DNA of 64,000 bases from Sporothrix humicola (GCA_021396245.1 WNYE01000012.1:430174-494173); one strand, 5' to 3'. Shown: positions 12,161 through 24,900, numbered from the stretch's first letter. Translations and numbers: made by a program. Notes: a model not told the origin generated them from the sequence alone.

Positions 12161-15100
12161 GGAAAAAACAAACAAACATGTACATAGCTCCCGTGTCCAA
12201 GAACATTAGACAAAACGGACAAGAAATTCTAAGGACGATGAAGACCAACTGTGATGAGCAAATTGGAAGAAATATGTGCACTTTGATTTCGAGTTGAGGA
12301 GACGAATCACAATGAGGCACATTGTCAACAAACCTGGATGGACAAATAACAAGTCTGCATGTTGCCAATAGGAGAGCCTAGAGGTGTGAGAATATCCAAC
12401 AAGCGCTGGAGATGTCAAGACATTATTCCGTGCCATACAACGAAAGAAGCGATATCCTATTTCAGTATTCCTTGATGGGGAACTTAATTTGAGCCTTCTT
12501 GTTCTGTATGTTATCCCATTCCATCACATCTTTGCCGCTTCCGGGGCCAAAAGTGGAGGTCCAACGGACAAATTGGCAATTGGGCATCACTGCGTCGACA
12601 TGTCGATGTGTTTGCATTCTGCAGACCGCATTCTGCATACTGCATATCTGCGCATCTGCGTGTATACTCAGGAGGCGTGTCTAACTACTGTGTACTCCGT
12701 ATGCATGACTACAATCTGCATTTTGTATGCAGAGCACGGGCAAATCTGGAGAGGGTCATGCATCGACACGTCTGTCAGCCATGACAAAAAGTGACGAGAA
12801 TCTGCAAATAAACACGTCGAAAAGGCCAAGATGGGAAACCAGTTCCATGTCCTAGTCATTTTGTCCGAAATCGGTGATGGCAATGCAAGAAGGAAGATCA
12901 CAAAATATTCATCAAGAAAAAAATGATGACCATAGGATTTACGACTCCCGGAGTGCGCCGATGCAGAGATACCTTGTCATCACCCTCGTTGGTGCATACA
13001 TAGTAAGATTCAAGACGCGTCTGGAAAGACGCCGACTGGACAACCGAGTCAATATTGGACTTGGTTGGATGTGAACATCTCACTTCTTACTCAATGTTGC
13101 ATCTCGAAAAGGAAAACAAAAGGATGCCTGCCTTGCCTCGCTCTCGGTCATTTTCCATTCTTGGATTTATTGTTTTCATTTTCAGGGCTTGTTTATTTTT
13201 TGATCTGCCCTCCCCTTCAAATTGGGCATATTGCTTGGCAAAATCGTTGGATGAGGCTGCCTCGGCATGTTGTTGACAGAAAGAAACAGCAAATTTGCTT
13301 GTGGATGTGGAGAGGAGATGACATCAAAGAGGGTCGCCGTCATCAAACAGGCAACGAAATCGTAGAAGCAGGGCCATGATCCATCATTCTCCATCACGAT
13401 CCATCAAAGGCGCCCGTCATAGGTCGTCATCAAGTCACAGATTGGCAGAATAGGAGAATTTATGGCGACTGAGCGGATCATCCTCCGCGAAATAAGCAAT
13501 CCCCCATCCCCCATCCTGTCATCGTATTCTGGATGTAATGTGGCGACAGAACGCCTCCGTGACAGGACAATATGCCGTCCTGGCATCTCTATTCGCTGTT
13601 TTTCTTGGCCCTCCGGAAATGGGCTGTAATGAGAGTGTCTTGAATGCCTGCCTGGAGCTTTCCTGGAGCCTCCTGGAGCCTGCTTGTGCCCAACACTCCG
13701 CCAGAACTCATCCTGTTACGACGTGAGGTCCGGCGAGGTTGGGCCACTGATATTCAAAGTTCATGGGGGCTTCGCCACTCTCATCTTGCAGCCCCCATTT
13801 CTCATCTGGCAAGTATCCCAAGTACTAAGTACTTGTTCACCCCAAACGGGGGAATGTGTAGTTTTGGCCCAATGCCCTGTTGAGAGCGTGGGATGAAGCC
13901 CAGGAGATAGGAGACAGGAGAAGGAGGCAATCACTTACTTCATACCTCTCTTTGTCCGATTTCACCATGATAATGCACGGGCTCCTTTAGGCGCTTGGTG
14001 AACTATTCTTGGACACTGCATTTTCTTACTGTGTATATCGGACGATGCTTGATATCACACTGCAATAACGGTCTCTTAATGATGCTCTTAAGGATGATGT
14101 GCACACAAAAATACACAAAAATACACCGGAAGCCTTCCCCGTTCACATCACCATCTTATTTCCCTCTGTTATGAATCACATGATGAAAATCCATGCGAGC
14201 TTTGTGTGGGGGAGAGGGGAGAACGGCGACCCTTGTTTCTCACAAAATAATTCTCCGACGCGTTTGAATGATGAGTGAGAAGCGAGAATGGCAAGAGCGG
14301 CCGGCATTTCAGGATTTCAGGGGAGGAAGGGGGGAGAACAGACAAGAAAAAAAAAGGAAAAAGGAGGCGGCCAACTTGGTTGTCACAAGGGGCTATCACA
14401 AAATCAAAACACAACACGATCCCGTTACCGGACCAAACATTCAAGGAGAAGGGGAGCAGAAAGGAAGGAATAGGGAGAAGAGGAAATGGCAGGCGAAGAA
14501 ACAGAAATAAAAATGATGAGAAGTGACAGAAATGACGGAGCGAGGGCTTCTCATAGGAATTTAATAAATGAATCAGCAAAGGACAAGGAAAAGACAAGGA
14601 AGAGACAGGGAGAGAACTAGGAGAGACAAGGCAAGGCAAGGAAGAGAATGGAGGACAAGACAGAGCAGCACAACGGACTGACGGACAAACCGTTGGACCT
14701 TGCTCTTCTGCTGTCTGACAAGGCAAGGGGGACGTGGTCGGCCCAGGGCCGAAACCGTTGAAAAACATGCTGGCTATGAACTGAAGGCACATCTTGCATG
14801 GTTCCACTGCCAAAGCAACATCACGACGCGCTTGAGGCGGATGAACGTTTTGTGCCGTTTATCCTTTCTGTTCTTGCACAAAATACGGAGTAATTCTACA
14901 AAATAGAATCGTATCGTGCAGATGATGATGGATAATGGTTGCATGCCCGGCTTGTCACAGTGAGAACGAGGCGACAACTCGGAGAACGGCCGTTGGCTCG
15001 TATTACTGTGTAGATGGCGCCCAGGGATATCACTGATCAGGACGTACTGCGACGTACTTGATGTAAGGTAAACATCGAGAGAAGTCTGTTGCCCAGCCCA

Positions 15101-16302
15101 CTCCCAAAGTTTGGTACGCCAGAGCCTGACCCATCCTCCCCCCCTACCCTACCATCTACGGCGTATTTTACTTTTTATATTTTACTTGTATTTTCTCATT
15201 TCATATCCCTATCCTCTTGTTCGCTGCCGAGTTTCCATGGTTGTCACATTTCCTTTTTATTCTCACCATTTCTACCCCATCAAAACTTCGTCAAAACCCC
15301 GTTAAAACCCTTAAGTGTGTGCAGCAAATATGGGCCCAACTGGACCTCACCGGACCCTCTTGTTCTGGAACCTGCCAAAGGGGAAATTGAAATGGCAGCC
15401 TCACTCTTTTGTCTGGTCTCCACCGCTACCGTGTTCCGAGGACTGGGCAAGGGTGTTTTGGTGTCGTTGAGTTGCATTCTTGGTTCATGGGCCGGCATCG
15501 CATCTGTCAAAAAAGTGAAATAATAGTAAATTAAAATAAATAAATAATAAAAGAACACAACGTTGATGGAGCGTGATCAAAACTACGTCGCAATTGCACC
15601 TAATGAGAGTCTCGTCATTTGGCCGTCATTTTGTTGTTTGTTCATTGCTGTCGTGTCGTGTCGTCGTGTCGTCAGCTGTCGAAATTCACAATCTGGACAA
15701 GGAAACGTCAACAAGGCAAATAGAAACCAAATGCGAAAGGAAAGGTCTGTGAGAAATGAGCACCACAAAAGCATCGACATGGGGCAGATGAAATAAATGA
15801 CAATGACAGGCTTGGAGACGCGGATTGCTGCCCTGTCCTGGTCGTTTCCTGGTAGATGGAGCCCAAAACAAATATGCCGGGCTATTACACCTCCACTAGA
15901 CAGCGTGGACCAAGTTTTGCCTCGTTTCCTGTCGTTCCTCTCGTTTCTCATATTTTTTTTGACACGTAACCACGGGGCACGGGGTGATCCGTATTATCAT
16001 CATGGGTGTTTCGGTTTGTATCAATGGAGCAGGGAGTATCACGGGAGAGCATGGGAGAGCACGGAAGAAGCACGGCAATTGTGAGGTTAGAACGAATGTG
16101 ATAAATAGAAAAAGGTATCGTAGATGTATCTAGTTGGAGGTGCCGAGTAGTAAAGACAAGAAAAAGGTTATAGCTACGCCGTCCCGGTTCCCAAATTGAC
16201 AAAGGAAAGAAATAAACCAGAAAAAAAAATATCAAAATCTAAAGTCGAGGTACACCTCATTAAATGCTGTGACTGCTGTTAAATTCAAACTTGCCGCAAC
16301 AT
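12161..16302. other. Intergenic region, no convincing gene
   Basis: About 4.1 kb separates the SMP-30-family gene from the 3' end of the LMBR1-family gene. It holds imperfect GCAT/CTG repeats (12613-12662), a small hairpin CTGCAT-TTTGT-ATGCAG (12716-12732), a three-unit tandem repeat (13651-13680), a purine-rich tract (14270-14665) and a TCG/TCGTG repeat (15651-15673). The 214-codon minus-strand frame at 14169-14813 is a Pro/Ser/Phe/Leu-rich by-product of the purine tract. TACGGAGTA-type motifs lie at 12693 and 14884. Confidence 0.6.
13651..13680. repeat. 10-bp tandem repeat TCCTGGAGCC, about 3 copies
   Basis: CCTGGAGCTT, TCCTGGAGCC and TCCTGGAGCC follow each other directly. This is a short, slightly degenerate minisatellite in intergenic DNA. 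Confidence 0.7.
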
Positions 16303-18787
16303 CTACAGCCGGATCCGGCCATCGTTGCCTCCGAACCATCGCCGGATGCCGTTGTCGTTTCCTTGTGCTGATGCATTGTTGTTACTGCCGCTGCCGCTGC
16401 CGCTGGCCTCGTCGTTGCCGCCAGACATCCATTTCGGCTTCTTGAAGCCCTGGCCAATCTCTTGGAACCACTTGGGCGCCTCGATCGTGTCCATGGTGTT
16501 CTTCATGCGGTGGCCCAGCTGCTGGAAGATGTTGTCGTCTTCGTCATCTTCCTCGTCGTAGTACTGCCTGCGTTGTTGCTGCTGATTTTGTCTTGAAGAG
16601 CCAGCACCGCCAGCAGCACCGAGTGTTCTTGTTCGCGCACTCGGTGCAGCAGGCAGGATGCCTGAGCTCGATGGCGATACGGCGAACGGCGTTGTCGGGT
16701 TGGCGCCTTCGGACGACGACAGCACATCTTCTGGGTCGTCCTGGTAAGCAGCAGGGCCACTGTGACGTCCACCGGGAACGACCATGACAGGGCTGCGGCG
16801 GCCGCCAATGCTAGACTCGTTGGCACCCAGACGGCCCGCAGCCTCGAGGCGGCGCTGCCGAATCGACGTCCCATTGAGCTCGCGCTCCATCAGGTCGCGG
16901 CCCTCGCGCCACGAGCCTGTGCCGTAGTTGCGCAGGCTGCCGCCCTCGTAGTCGTCATCGTCGTCGTCGTCGCCGCCCAGCTCGGCGCCGTAACCGAAGA
17001 AGCGGCGCACACGGCCATATAAGCCAAAGAGCGTGGCGAGCACGGGGAACAAAATGAAAGTGGGCAACAGGTAGTCAAACCACGTGCCCAGGCGGGTAAA
17101 GGTGATTAGACGGCCCAAGAAGTTGTAAAAGACCGTCTTCTCGTAGATGCTAGACGACAAAAAGGTCATAAAGTTGTACGACAGCGGGATGCTAAGGCGT
17201 GCGACCTGGGACGCGTACCAGAATGCCGACTCGTGTGCCGTGTTGCGCTTGACGAGGGCACGGCCGCGCCAGACCTTGACTTCGGTGATGGACGTCAGCG
17301 CTGCGGCGCACATGTACAGGATCCAGCCCGTGGCGATCAGCTGGCCGGCAAAGCCGACCTGGCCCTTGTCGCCAGTCCAGTGGTGGACGACAGAAAGCCG
17401 AATGATGGACGCTTCCGGCAGTGCCGCCTTGACTAGTTCAGACCAGACAATGCAGGCCGAGGCGCAGGCCAGGATGACGCCAAACAACAGGCGTGAGAAG
17501 GGCACCGCGTGGTAATAAACGAGATAGCGTTGGTAGGGCGAGAGGATGGACACGCGGTCCCAGAGCCTGTCGTCCGCCTTGGGTTTCGGGAGCTCGAGGC
17601 GCTTGTGCGTGGCCGAGTTGAGGACGGCCTGTGTCTGCGAGTAGCGCTCCAAATGCTCGTTCCACTCGCTGGCGTAGCGGGACCGAGCGTGGCGTGCACG
17701 GACGAGACGCCGCGTGAGGTCGGCCATGTACTTTTTGGTGATGACGGTCGGGACGATGCGGTCGCTGGCCGAAGCCGCCGATGTGCGAGAGACGATGCCG
17801 CTGCCCGTGCCGCCCGAGCGTGTGTTGCTGTCCGCAAGGCTGACGCCCTCGTTGATCTCCTCGATCCACTCGCGGTAGTCGAGTGCCGAGCCCGTCTTAC
17901 GCTGGCCAAGCTCGACGACCTGCAGCTCAATATCCTCCAAGTCCATCTCAGCCTCTTCCAGCTTCTCGTAAAGTTTGGGTGCCTGGCTCTGCAGGCGACG
18001 GAGGCGACGGCTCGGGGTTGCTGTGCGAATAAGGCGTCGAGGAATGGCGACCAGGCCGTGGCCCATGAGGTAGATGGCGAGGACCAAACCCCAAACATAG
18101 GCGAGGGCCATGACGAGACCCTTGATCGAGTCGACTGAGAAGCCGTACATGACAATGACGTACGCTAGGCCGATAATGCCGCTTCCAAAGACCATTGCGT
18201 GATATTGGGCGTTGGAGCGGAGAGAGTAGAGGATGCGGTCCTGCACGGCACGGTAGCCGGCATCCGAGTATTCGGCGAGGATAGGAAGGATGAACCTGCG
18301 AAACAACAGAATTAGTAAACAAGTAAAGGAAACGAGAATGTAGATGAAAAGCATGGCAAAAGCCATCCTCTCCGTGAAGAACGCACCAAGTCAAGACAAA
18401 GGTCAGCCAGTAGGTGATGCGCCACGAGACGCGCAGCACTGTCTGGGGCAGCCAGATGCCGCGCGTGGCCTCATCGTCGGTCTGCGCACTCGAGGCGAGG
18501 TCGATGGGCACCAGCAGGACGATATTGGCCGGCAGAAAGAGGGCGAAGAAGACGGGCACGATGAGATAGGCCGGAGTCGTGCGCAGGGGCAAGTAGTATC
18601 TTAGGATCTGGAGGGTGACGAGGGCGAAGATGAGCATGGCAATGCTCACAAAGATCTCGGACTTGACGGGGTTCGACGCCTCGAGGCTTGTGAGCGATGA
18701 TGAGACAAAGTCCGAGTCGAAAACGGCATCGAGATCGACATTTGCGTCGATGCCGACGGCCGCAGCCGCTCTTGCAATTAATGACAT
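16303..18787 (-). CDS. LMBR1-domain multi-spanning membrane protein
   Basis: Two exons (18787-18387 and 18295-16303) joined across a 91-nt intron at 18296-18386 encode 797 residues. The donor is GTGCGT, the acceptor GCAG, with a TTTACTAATTC branch-like site. Splicing splits a Trp codon and joins YWLTFVLTW to FILPILAEYSDAGY, restoring one hydrophobic helix. I count about nine transmembrane segments, near residues 46-66, 73-96, 124-144, 167-186, 192-213, 400-420, 446-470, 500-525 and 540-562. A charged, partly coiled-coil loop lies between the fifth and sixth, as in LMBR1/LMBD2-type proteins. The C-terminal ~230 residues are disordered, with an Asp run near 575-583 and Ser/Gly/Gln-rich stretches. 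The start is the first in-frame ATG. The family includes lipocalin-receptor-like and trafficking-associated proteins; the role of fungal members is poorly defined. It is divergent from the aldehyde dehydrogenase across 1.14 kb. Confidence 0.92.
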
Positions 18788-19477
18788 AGCGGCCGACAGG
18801 GGGGCGACGGCAGGCCGGCGCCCATCGAATGCGAGAGTGTGTGCACTTGGGAGAGGAATATGAACGTTGTCGAGAGTATGGCTGTTGTCGTCGGTCGCAG
18901 ATGAGGGGATATCGAGTGTCGTGTGATGTGTCGTGATGGTTTGTCTTGGGGGAGTTTCAATACGAAGGAAAGAGGAATGGAAGGCTGCGAGATAATAGTG
19001 AGGCAAGGGCGGCGCTTGGGGCGTGTTACGACATTGTGGTCCGCGCGGCGCCCTGTTTGAGCGAGTGTTGCGCCCGGAACGGCAGGCAAGGGTGGGCCCT
19101 CGATTATGTAATATTGACAGCCTTCAATATGCAGCCAATGACGACGCTGGGCCCAGTTGCCTCGAGTGTCTCATAGGCTCCATAGGCTCATTCAGCACAC
19201 TGAGAACAGCGCCGGATTCCATGCAGCCATAGATTCCACATAATCAGTGCCCCTACTGCAGGCAAAAACGCCTGTAGTGTGCCTGGGACCACCTCTGGCT
19301 AGCGGCCGGCCCTGAAGAGGCAAGAGCGATGATGAAGGCGACCTTCATAAAGTTGTGAACTGCGCATAAACAGGAAGGAGCGAGGCTCTGCAATGCATGT
19401 CACTATTCCTTTTTATCATATATTTCGACTTACCGTTGCCGTCTTGGCTTCTTCAATTTGTCGAGCCTTGCGTAGCC

Positions 19478-19539
19478 CCTCTTTAAGACGATTGGCAAAT
19501 ACACAGACGCCGAGTATCGGCGAGATTATCTTAAAGAGG
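19478..19539. repeat. Nested palindrome (11-bp outer, 6-bp inner stem)
   Basis: CCTCTTTAAGA at 19478-19488 is the exact reverse complement of TCTTAAAGAGG at 19529-19539. Inside the 40-base spacer, CGCCGA (19508-19513) pairs with TCGGCG (19517-19522) around a GTA loop. The element could act as a cis-regulatory palindrome or form a structured RNA; its role is unknown. Confidence 0.75.
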
Positions 19540-19586
19540 AGCCAGAGTCATGTAAAAATGTTTGGATGATGTGTAATTTTGTTGAA

Positions 19587-19594
19587 TATAAAAG
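19587..19594 (+). promoter_or_regulatory. Distal TATA box, aldehyde dehydrogenase
   Basis: TATAAAAG is a perfect TATA consensus 335 bases upstream of the first in-frame ATG at 19929. Transcripts from here would include the presequence start codon, but also several upstream out-of-frame ATGs. Confidence 0.4.
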
Positions 19595-19922
19595 TGTCAT
19601 GCCCAAAACGGAAGGTATATCCGCCATAAACTTGAGATGCAGGTGCGACCCATCGTCAAATTTCACAGGAGGCTGACGGCTGTTGCGACCTTTAAAAGCA
19701 TGATTTCGCAAGGAAGCTGCCGGGTTTTAGCGGCTCTAGCGGCACATGGAAGGACTGACGGAGCTCCTACTTCCTGCCGCATCCAACCAAACGACGATAC
19801 CCGAGCTACTCAACACGGAAAGAGGGGTGCATGTCGTATCGCTCCGTGTAAAGTGACAAAGAGAGAGTTTCTGTGGGATATTACTTTTGACAAAGCAATT
19901 AGCAGAGACTGACGAGACCGGG

Positions 19923-19929
19923 TATATAA
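19923..19929 (+). promoter_or_regulatory. Proximal TATA-like element overlapping the long-form start codon
   Basis: TATATAA ends on the A of the ATG at 19929. If used, transcription would begin inside the presequence. The next ATG in any frame is then the in-frame ATG at 20148, because none occurs between 19932 and 20147. This would give a form without the leader. It could also be chance. Confidence 0.35.
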
Positions 19930-21726
19930 TGGCTGCCACGGTCCCGCGAGCTGCCTTGCGGGCGCTTGCCCCGCGTGCTTGCTCTCATACGAGAAGTGCA
20001 TCTTCCATCAGCAGTCTTGGGCGCATATCTTACAGCTCCATTTTCAGTCAGAAACGATCATATCGACAAGATCGACCACGAACTCTCAGTCACAGCATCA
20101 GCCTCAGCACAAAGCCTACCCCAAGAGCATTCTCTACGTCAAGGACCATGGCGAGCGATCTGGAAGTGAAGCTCACGGCGCCTAACGGCAAGGAGTGGAC
20201 GCAACCGCTCGGCCTGTTTATCAACAATGAGTTTGTCAAGAGCAGCACGGGCGAGACCATTGCCTCGATCAATCCGAGGTGAGCACCTAAATTAATTCAA
20301 TGGTCAACACAGCACGCACACTGACACACCCAGCACTGAACAGGAGATTTGCTCCGTGTATGCAGCTTCAACCCAAGATGTCGACACGGCCGTCAAGGCG
20401 GCCCGCAAAGCATTCCGCGATCCGTCATGGAAGCGTCTGTCGGGCACCGACCGGGCGGCCATGATGTACCGCCTCGCGGACCTCGTCAACCAGAACGCCG
20501 AGCTGCTAGCGACGATCGAGGCCCTCGACAACGGCAAACCCTACTCTGTCGCTCTGACTGAAAACGTGCCCGAGTTTGTCAACGTGATCCGCTACTACGC
20601 GGGCTATGCCGACAAGAACTTCGGGCAAGTCGTCGACGTCGGTCCCGGCAAGATGGCTTATACGGTCAAGGAACCGTTGGGTGTCTGTGGCCAGATTATC
20701 CCGTGGAACTTCCCGCTCGACATGGCCGCCTGGAAGCTGGGACCGGCTTTGTGCTGCGGAAACACTGTGGTGCTCAAGCTCGCCGAGCAGACGCCATTGT
20801 CGATGCTCTACGTGGCCCAGCTGATCCGCGAGGCCGGGTTCCCGCCGGGCGTCGTCAACATTATCAACGGCCACGGCCGTGAAGCTGGAGCGGCACTCGC
20901 CAAGCACGAGAATGTCGACAAGATTGCATTTACTGGCAGCACGGCCACGGGTCGCGAAGTGATGAAGCTGGCGGCGGGCACCCTCAAGAACATTACGCTT
21001 GAAACGGGCGGCAAGTCGCCCCTGCTCGTCTTTGAGGACGCAGACCTGGATCTTGCAGCCAAATGGGCACATATCGGCATCATGAGTAACCAAGGCCAAG
21101 TTTGCACGTCAACCTCGCGCATTCTGGTGCACGAGGCCGTGTACAACGACTTTGTCACGCGGTTTAACAAGGTCGTCGAGAACGTGTCGGTTGTTGGTGA
21201 TCCCTTTGACCCCAACACGTTCCAGGGTCCCCAGGTGACGCGCGCACAGTACGAGCGTGTTCTCGGCTACATAAAGACAGGTCGCGAGGAGGGCGCAACA
21301 CTGGCAATGGGCGGCGAGCCCGTGGGTGGACCTTTGTCCAAAGACGGCGGATCGAGCAAGGGCTTCTTTGTGGCGCCGACCGTGTTTACCGATGTGAAGC
21401 CGTCGATGAAGATTTACCGTGAGGAGATCTTTGGGCCGTGCGTGGCAGTCGCCCCCTTCAAGACGGAGGACGAGGCCGTGGCCATGGCCAACGACACGAC
21501 ATATGGCTTGGGGGCAGCTCTATTTACACGCAATCTGACACGTGCTCACCGCGTGGCACGCGAGATCGAAGCCGGTATGGTGTGGATCAACAGCTCCAAC
21601 GACTCAGATTTCCGTGTGCCTTTTGGCGGGGTCAAGCAGTCTGGCATCGGACGGGAGCTCGGCGAGGCTGGCCTGGCAGCGTACAGCAACATCAAGAGCA
21701 TTCATTTGAATATGGAGGCCAATTAG
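19929..21726 (+). CDS. NAD(P)+-dependent aldehyde dehydrogenase with mitochondrial presequence
   Basis: Two exons (19929-20278 and 20334-21726) around a 55-nt intron encode 580 residues. The first ~73 residues are rich in Arg, Ser and Ala, lack acidic residues apart from one Asp, and end in RAFSTSRT, a typical mitochondrial cleavage neighbourhood. The ~507-residue remainder starts at Met74 (MASDLEVKL) and has the normal cytosolic ALDH length. Core motifs are intact: IPWNFP with Asn242, a FTGSTATG nucleotide-binding turn near 316-323, LETGGKSP with general base Glu340, and NQGQVC with nucleophile Cys374. Lys265 of the cofactor pocket is followed by Leu where Pro is usual. It oxidises aldehydes such as acetaldehyde to acids; acetate or ethanol metabolism is likely but inferred. 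The long start is chosen because of the presequence, while the short form is also plausible. It converges on the Zn2Cys6 regulator with 178 bases between stops. Confidence 0.94.
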
Positions 21727-21800
21727 GTGCTCCCGAGGCGAAACTTAGTTTAAATTTGAATGGTTGGATGACAATCATGTTAGCTAGCGCTTGTGCTGTC

Positions 21801-21806
21801 AATAAA
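21801..21806 (+). terminator. Poly(A) signal AATAAA, aldehyde dehydrogenase
   Basis: A canonical AATAAA lies 75 bases after the stop codon at 21724-21726, within the short convergent interval before the 3' end of the minus-strand regulator. Confidence 0.55.
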
Positions 21807-21904
21807 CAGCTTCTAGATGAGAACTGAGAGGGTTATCCTAGAGATCGTAAATCGTGAATAAATAAAAGTGAAAATAAAGAAATAAACAAGACCACACACC
21901 CCTC

Positions 21905-24900
21905 TTAGCCAAAGTCAGTTGTGGTGTATAAAGGCACGTTGAGTGACGTCGCCAGACTACCACTGTGCATGCCGGACAAGCCGAGTGCCGTGTTGCCGAT
22001 GCCTCCGGACAGCGGTGCCATGCCGTACGGTGAGTACATGGGCGGCAGGGGTACTGGTGTATTGCGTGCGGCTGTCGGTCCGTTCTTGAGGTCCAAATCA
22101 CCACCTTGTCCGGGACCCGGGCCCTGGTTATCAGCCTGGGCCCGGCCCGCATCTCCGTATCCCGACATTTCCGTATCTCCTGCTTGTGGCGGCTGTGGCG
22201 GATGCACATAGTTTATCGTGTTTGGTACGCCCTCTGTGCCCAGCCCGCCCAGTCCCATGTTGACGCCTCCCATGCCAATAGCAGCGTTCCCCGGTGTCGC
22301 CCCATCCGCACCGACTTCTTGGCCGACCTGGTTATGCCAGCAGTTCCACAGGATATCAAAATCAAAGCCTTCGACGTCTGTTCCGATCGAGTCTGATCCA
22401 TCGTCACCAGCGGCTTTGTTGTCGATCCCGTTGTATACCCCTTGGCCAAGGGCATCTCCCCCCGTGCTGGCAGAAAAGTGCATGGGGTGTTGGTGCTGTT
22501 GATGATGCTGTGGTTGCGTTTGGAATTGCGGTGAAAAGTCGGTAGACGGTAGACCGTACGGCGGTGGAAGTACCAGCGGGTTAGAAGCCGTTGTTCCCTC
22601 GGCTCCTTCGTTTCCAAACATTGTGCCGCCGTGTTGTTGGGTCTGGCCTGGAGGGAAAGAAGACATTTGAGCCGGTATGCCCGGTGTATTTTGCATGCCC
22701 ATAAGACCTTGTTGAGGCTCGCCACCACTTTGTGGTCGACCCGTGAAGCCAGCGTCTACATTGATGCAGTCCAGTGGCTGTGATGCGCCAAACCCTGTAC
22801 CAGAGCCCGAGTTTGCTTCCGTTGGAGGCTGTGCCAGTTGACTGCGAGCTGTGTGTCGAGTGTTCACGGTGCTTTGGAAGCCTTTCTCGGCCACAGACCG
22901 GCCGCCCCCGAACGGAACAGCTCCTCCACCGACAGCTGCATGGGCAGGCTGGCGATCAAAGAAGGTGTCGATGGGATCTGTGATACCGGGAACAAAATCC
23001 TTTGGAAACTCGAAGCGGAACGTTCGTGGGGTGGTACGCATGCGCCTGATGGGTTCGTTTGCCTTGGGCAAATCGGTACCCATTTGTGTATCACCACCGG
23101 AAGAAACGGTCGTGCTGCCGGCCCCAGGGGCGGTAGTAGAACTAGAAGTTTCCGGGATCGTAGATCCCGCGGATGGATCTGCTGTAGGACCTGCGGGAGC
23201 TGCCACGGGAGCCGGCGGTCCATTGCCGTTGGGCGTCGTGCAAATATGCCTGTCGACGACTTCCTGGAGAGCCTCGAGAATCCACACAAGCCGTGTGGCC
23301 TGGGGATCGGTGGCTGAAAAGTAGCGCATAACCTGCGTGGCCTGGACAATGTGGCCGCCGTAGGCCGTATTGTGGAACATGGCAATAAACTCGTTGGTCA
23401 TGATAAGTAGTGTTGCAGTGAAGAGAAAGTGCCTAGGCTGTTAGTCGGATATTCGGAAAAGAAGAGGACGAAGGGTGGCCTACATGATGAATGGATCCCT
23501 CTTGGGAATATATTTTGCGTTGTATGCATGGGCGATCATGGCAATGGTGTGGTAGGATGCCGTGACACAGTTCTCGGCAAACCGTTCGGTGCGTGAGCGA
23601 GGAGTTGACGAGTAGCGGCCGGTGCTGCTGCCAAACCCGCCCGAGGACCGTTTGGCACCACTGACGCGACTTATTCCTGTCCGACTGCCCAACCGGTTGA
23701 GTGTACCAAAAAAGCTGTTGAGGTTGCCGGCCGTACCGCCGACATTGCTGGCATTGGCATGGTTACGTCGGTCGGCCTGGACGAGAAATAGGAAAAAGGG
23801 GCGTGTCAACAAGATGACGGCATGGCAGTAAAAGAGGTTTGTGTGAAGAATGGCAATGCTTTGTGCATGAGGGACATGCGAAGCTTTGCCAGCAGCGACG
23901 GCGGCCGCAAACTCGACTGAGCGTTGCCATCGCAGGCTCTCGTTCATCTCCTTGGCCCAGACGCTGCACTGGCGGACAATGTCGCTTGTGGCATGAGATG
24001 AGACTCGACGTCGGGCGTACATTTTCTTGAGGATGATGCCAATGATGCGACAGCCACGAACAGAGGCATCAAACCCATAATTATTGATTTTTCGGGAAGG
24101 GGTCGACCGGCCGGTCATGGAGGGATGGCTGGAAGACGACGATGACGATGGGGGAGCAGGTGCAAGGCCGCCAGAAGCGCTCGCCGCATTGCTTCCTTGT
24201 CCAGTCATACCTGGCTGTCCCAAAGGTCCAATAGGCGCAATCTGGGGCACCATCATGGCGTCTTTGAAAGCGACATCTGTACAGTCGTTGTCACTGATTG
24301 CGGGCGGACGGCCGAGAGACGCGGCAATGAAGCGGTCCAGCACATACAAACTCTTCCAGATGTTGCACCTCAACAAGACCTCAGAGGGCGTGAAATTGAC
24401 CATGGTTTCTTCTCGATGTAGGCCGAGCGCAATGGCAGACCGGACAGCAATGCCGTGGTACGTAAACGCTGCATTCCGCTTGGACATGGCCAGCATGTAG
24501 ACAGACATGAGCAGCTGAGCCTGGACAGACCACAGGTCGGCATCCTCGACGCCGCTCAATGGGTCATCCATGACTTTGGCCGTTCGAAAGAAGAGCTCAG
24601 CCTGGTTGTAGGGTAGGTCGAGCAGTGGACGGATCACCGTCAGTCCATTCGGTCCACCTACATCAGGCGTAGACATGGCGAGGCCAATGGCAAACGAAAG
24701 ATTGAGCAGACACAAGAAATGACTGCTAGCCATCAAGGGATTTGTGTAGCAGCGGTCGAGCTCGGCCAGAAACTCACGGCGGTCAAAGACTTCAATGATC
24801 GAGCTAGTGTTGATAAAAAACGACTCGGTGAGCACATCGGCCGTGTGGCGGTCGGGGAGCATGCTGGGCGGGCGAACGTATGGTGGGAGAGACAGAACAT

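Larger units (their letters stand above)
18788..19928. other. Divergent promoter region, LMBR1-family gene and aldehyde dehydrogenase
   Basis: This 1.14 kb interval must carry the promoters of both flanking genes. It contains a nested palindrome (19478-19539) that includes a GATTGGC (inverted CCAAT) element, a TATAAAAG box at 19587-19594, and TATATAA at 19923-19929 abutting the dehydrogenase ATG. No further gene is seen. Confidence 0.65.

Noticed and set aside
14169..14813. 214-codon minus-strand frame rich in Phe, Leu, Pro and Ser
   Set aside because: It is a translation of a purine-rich plus-strand tract; low complexity explains its length.
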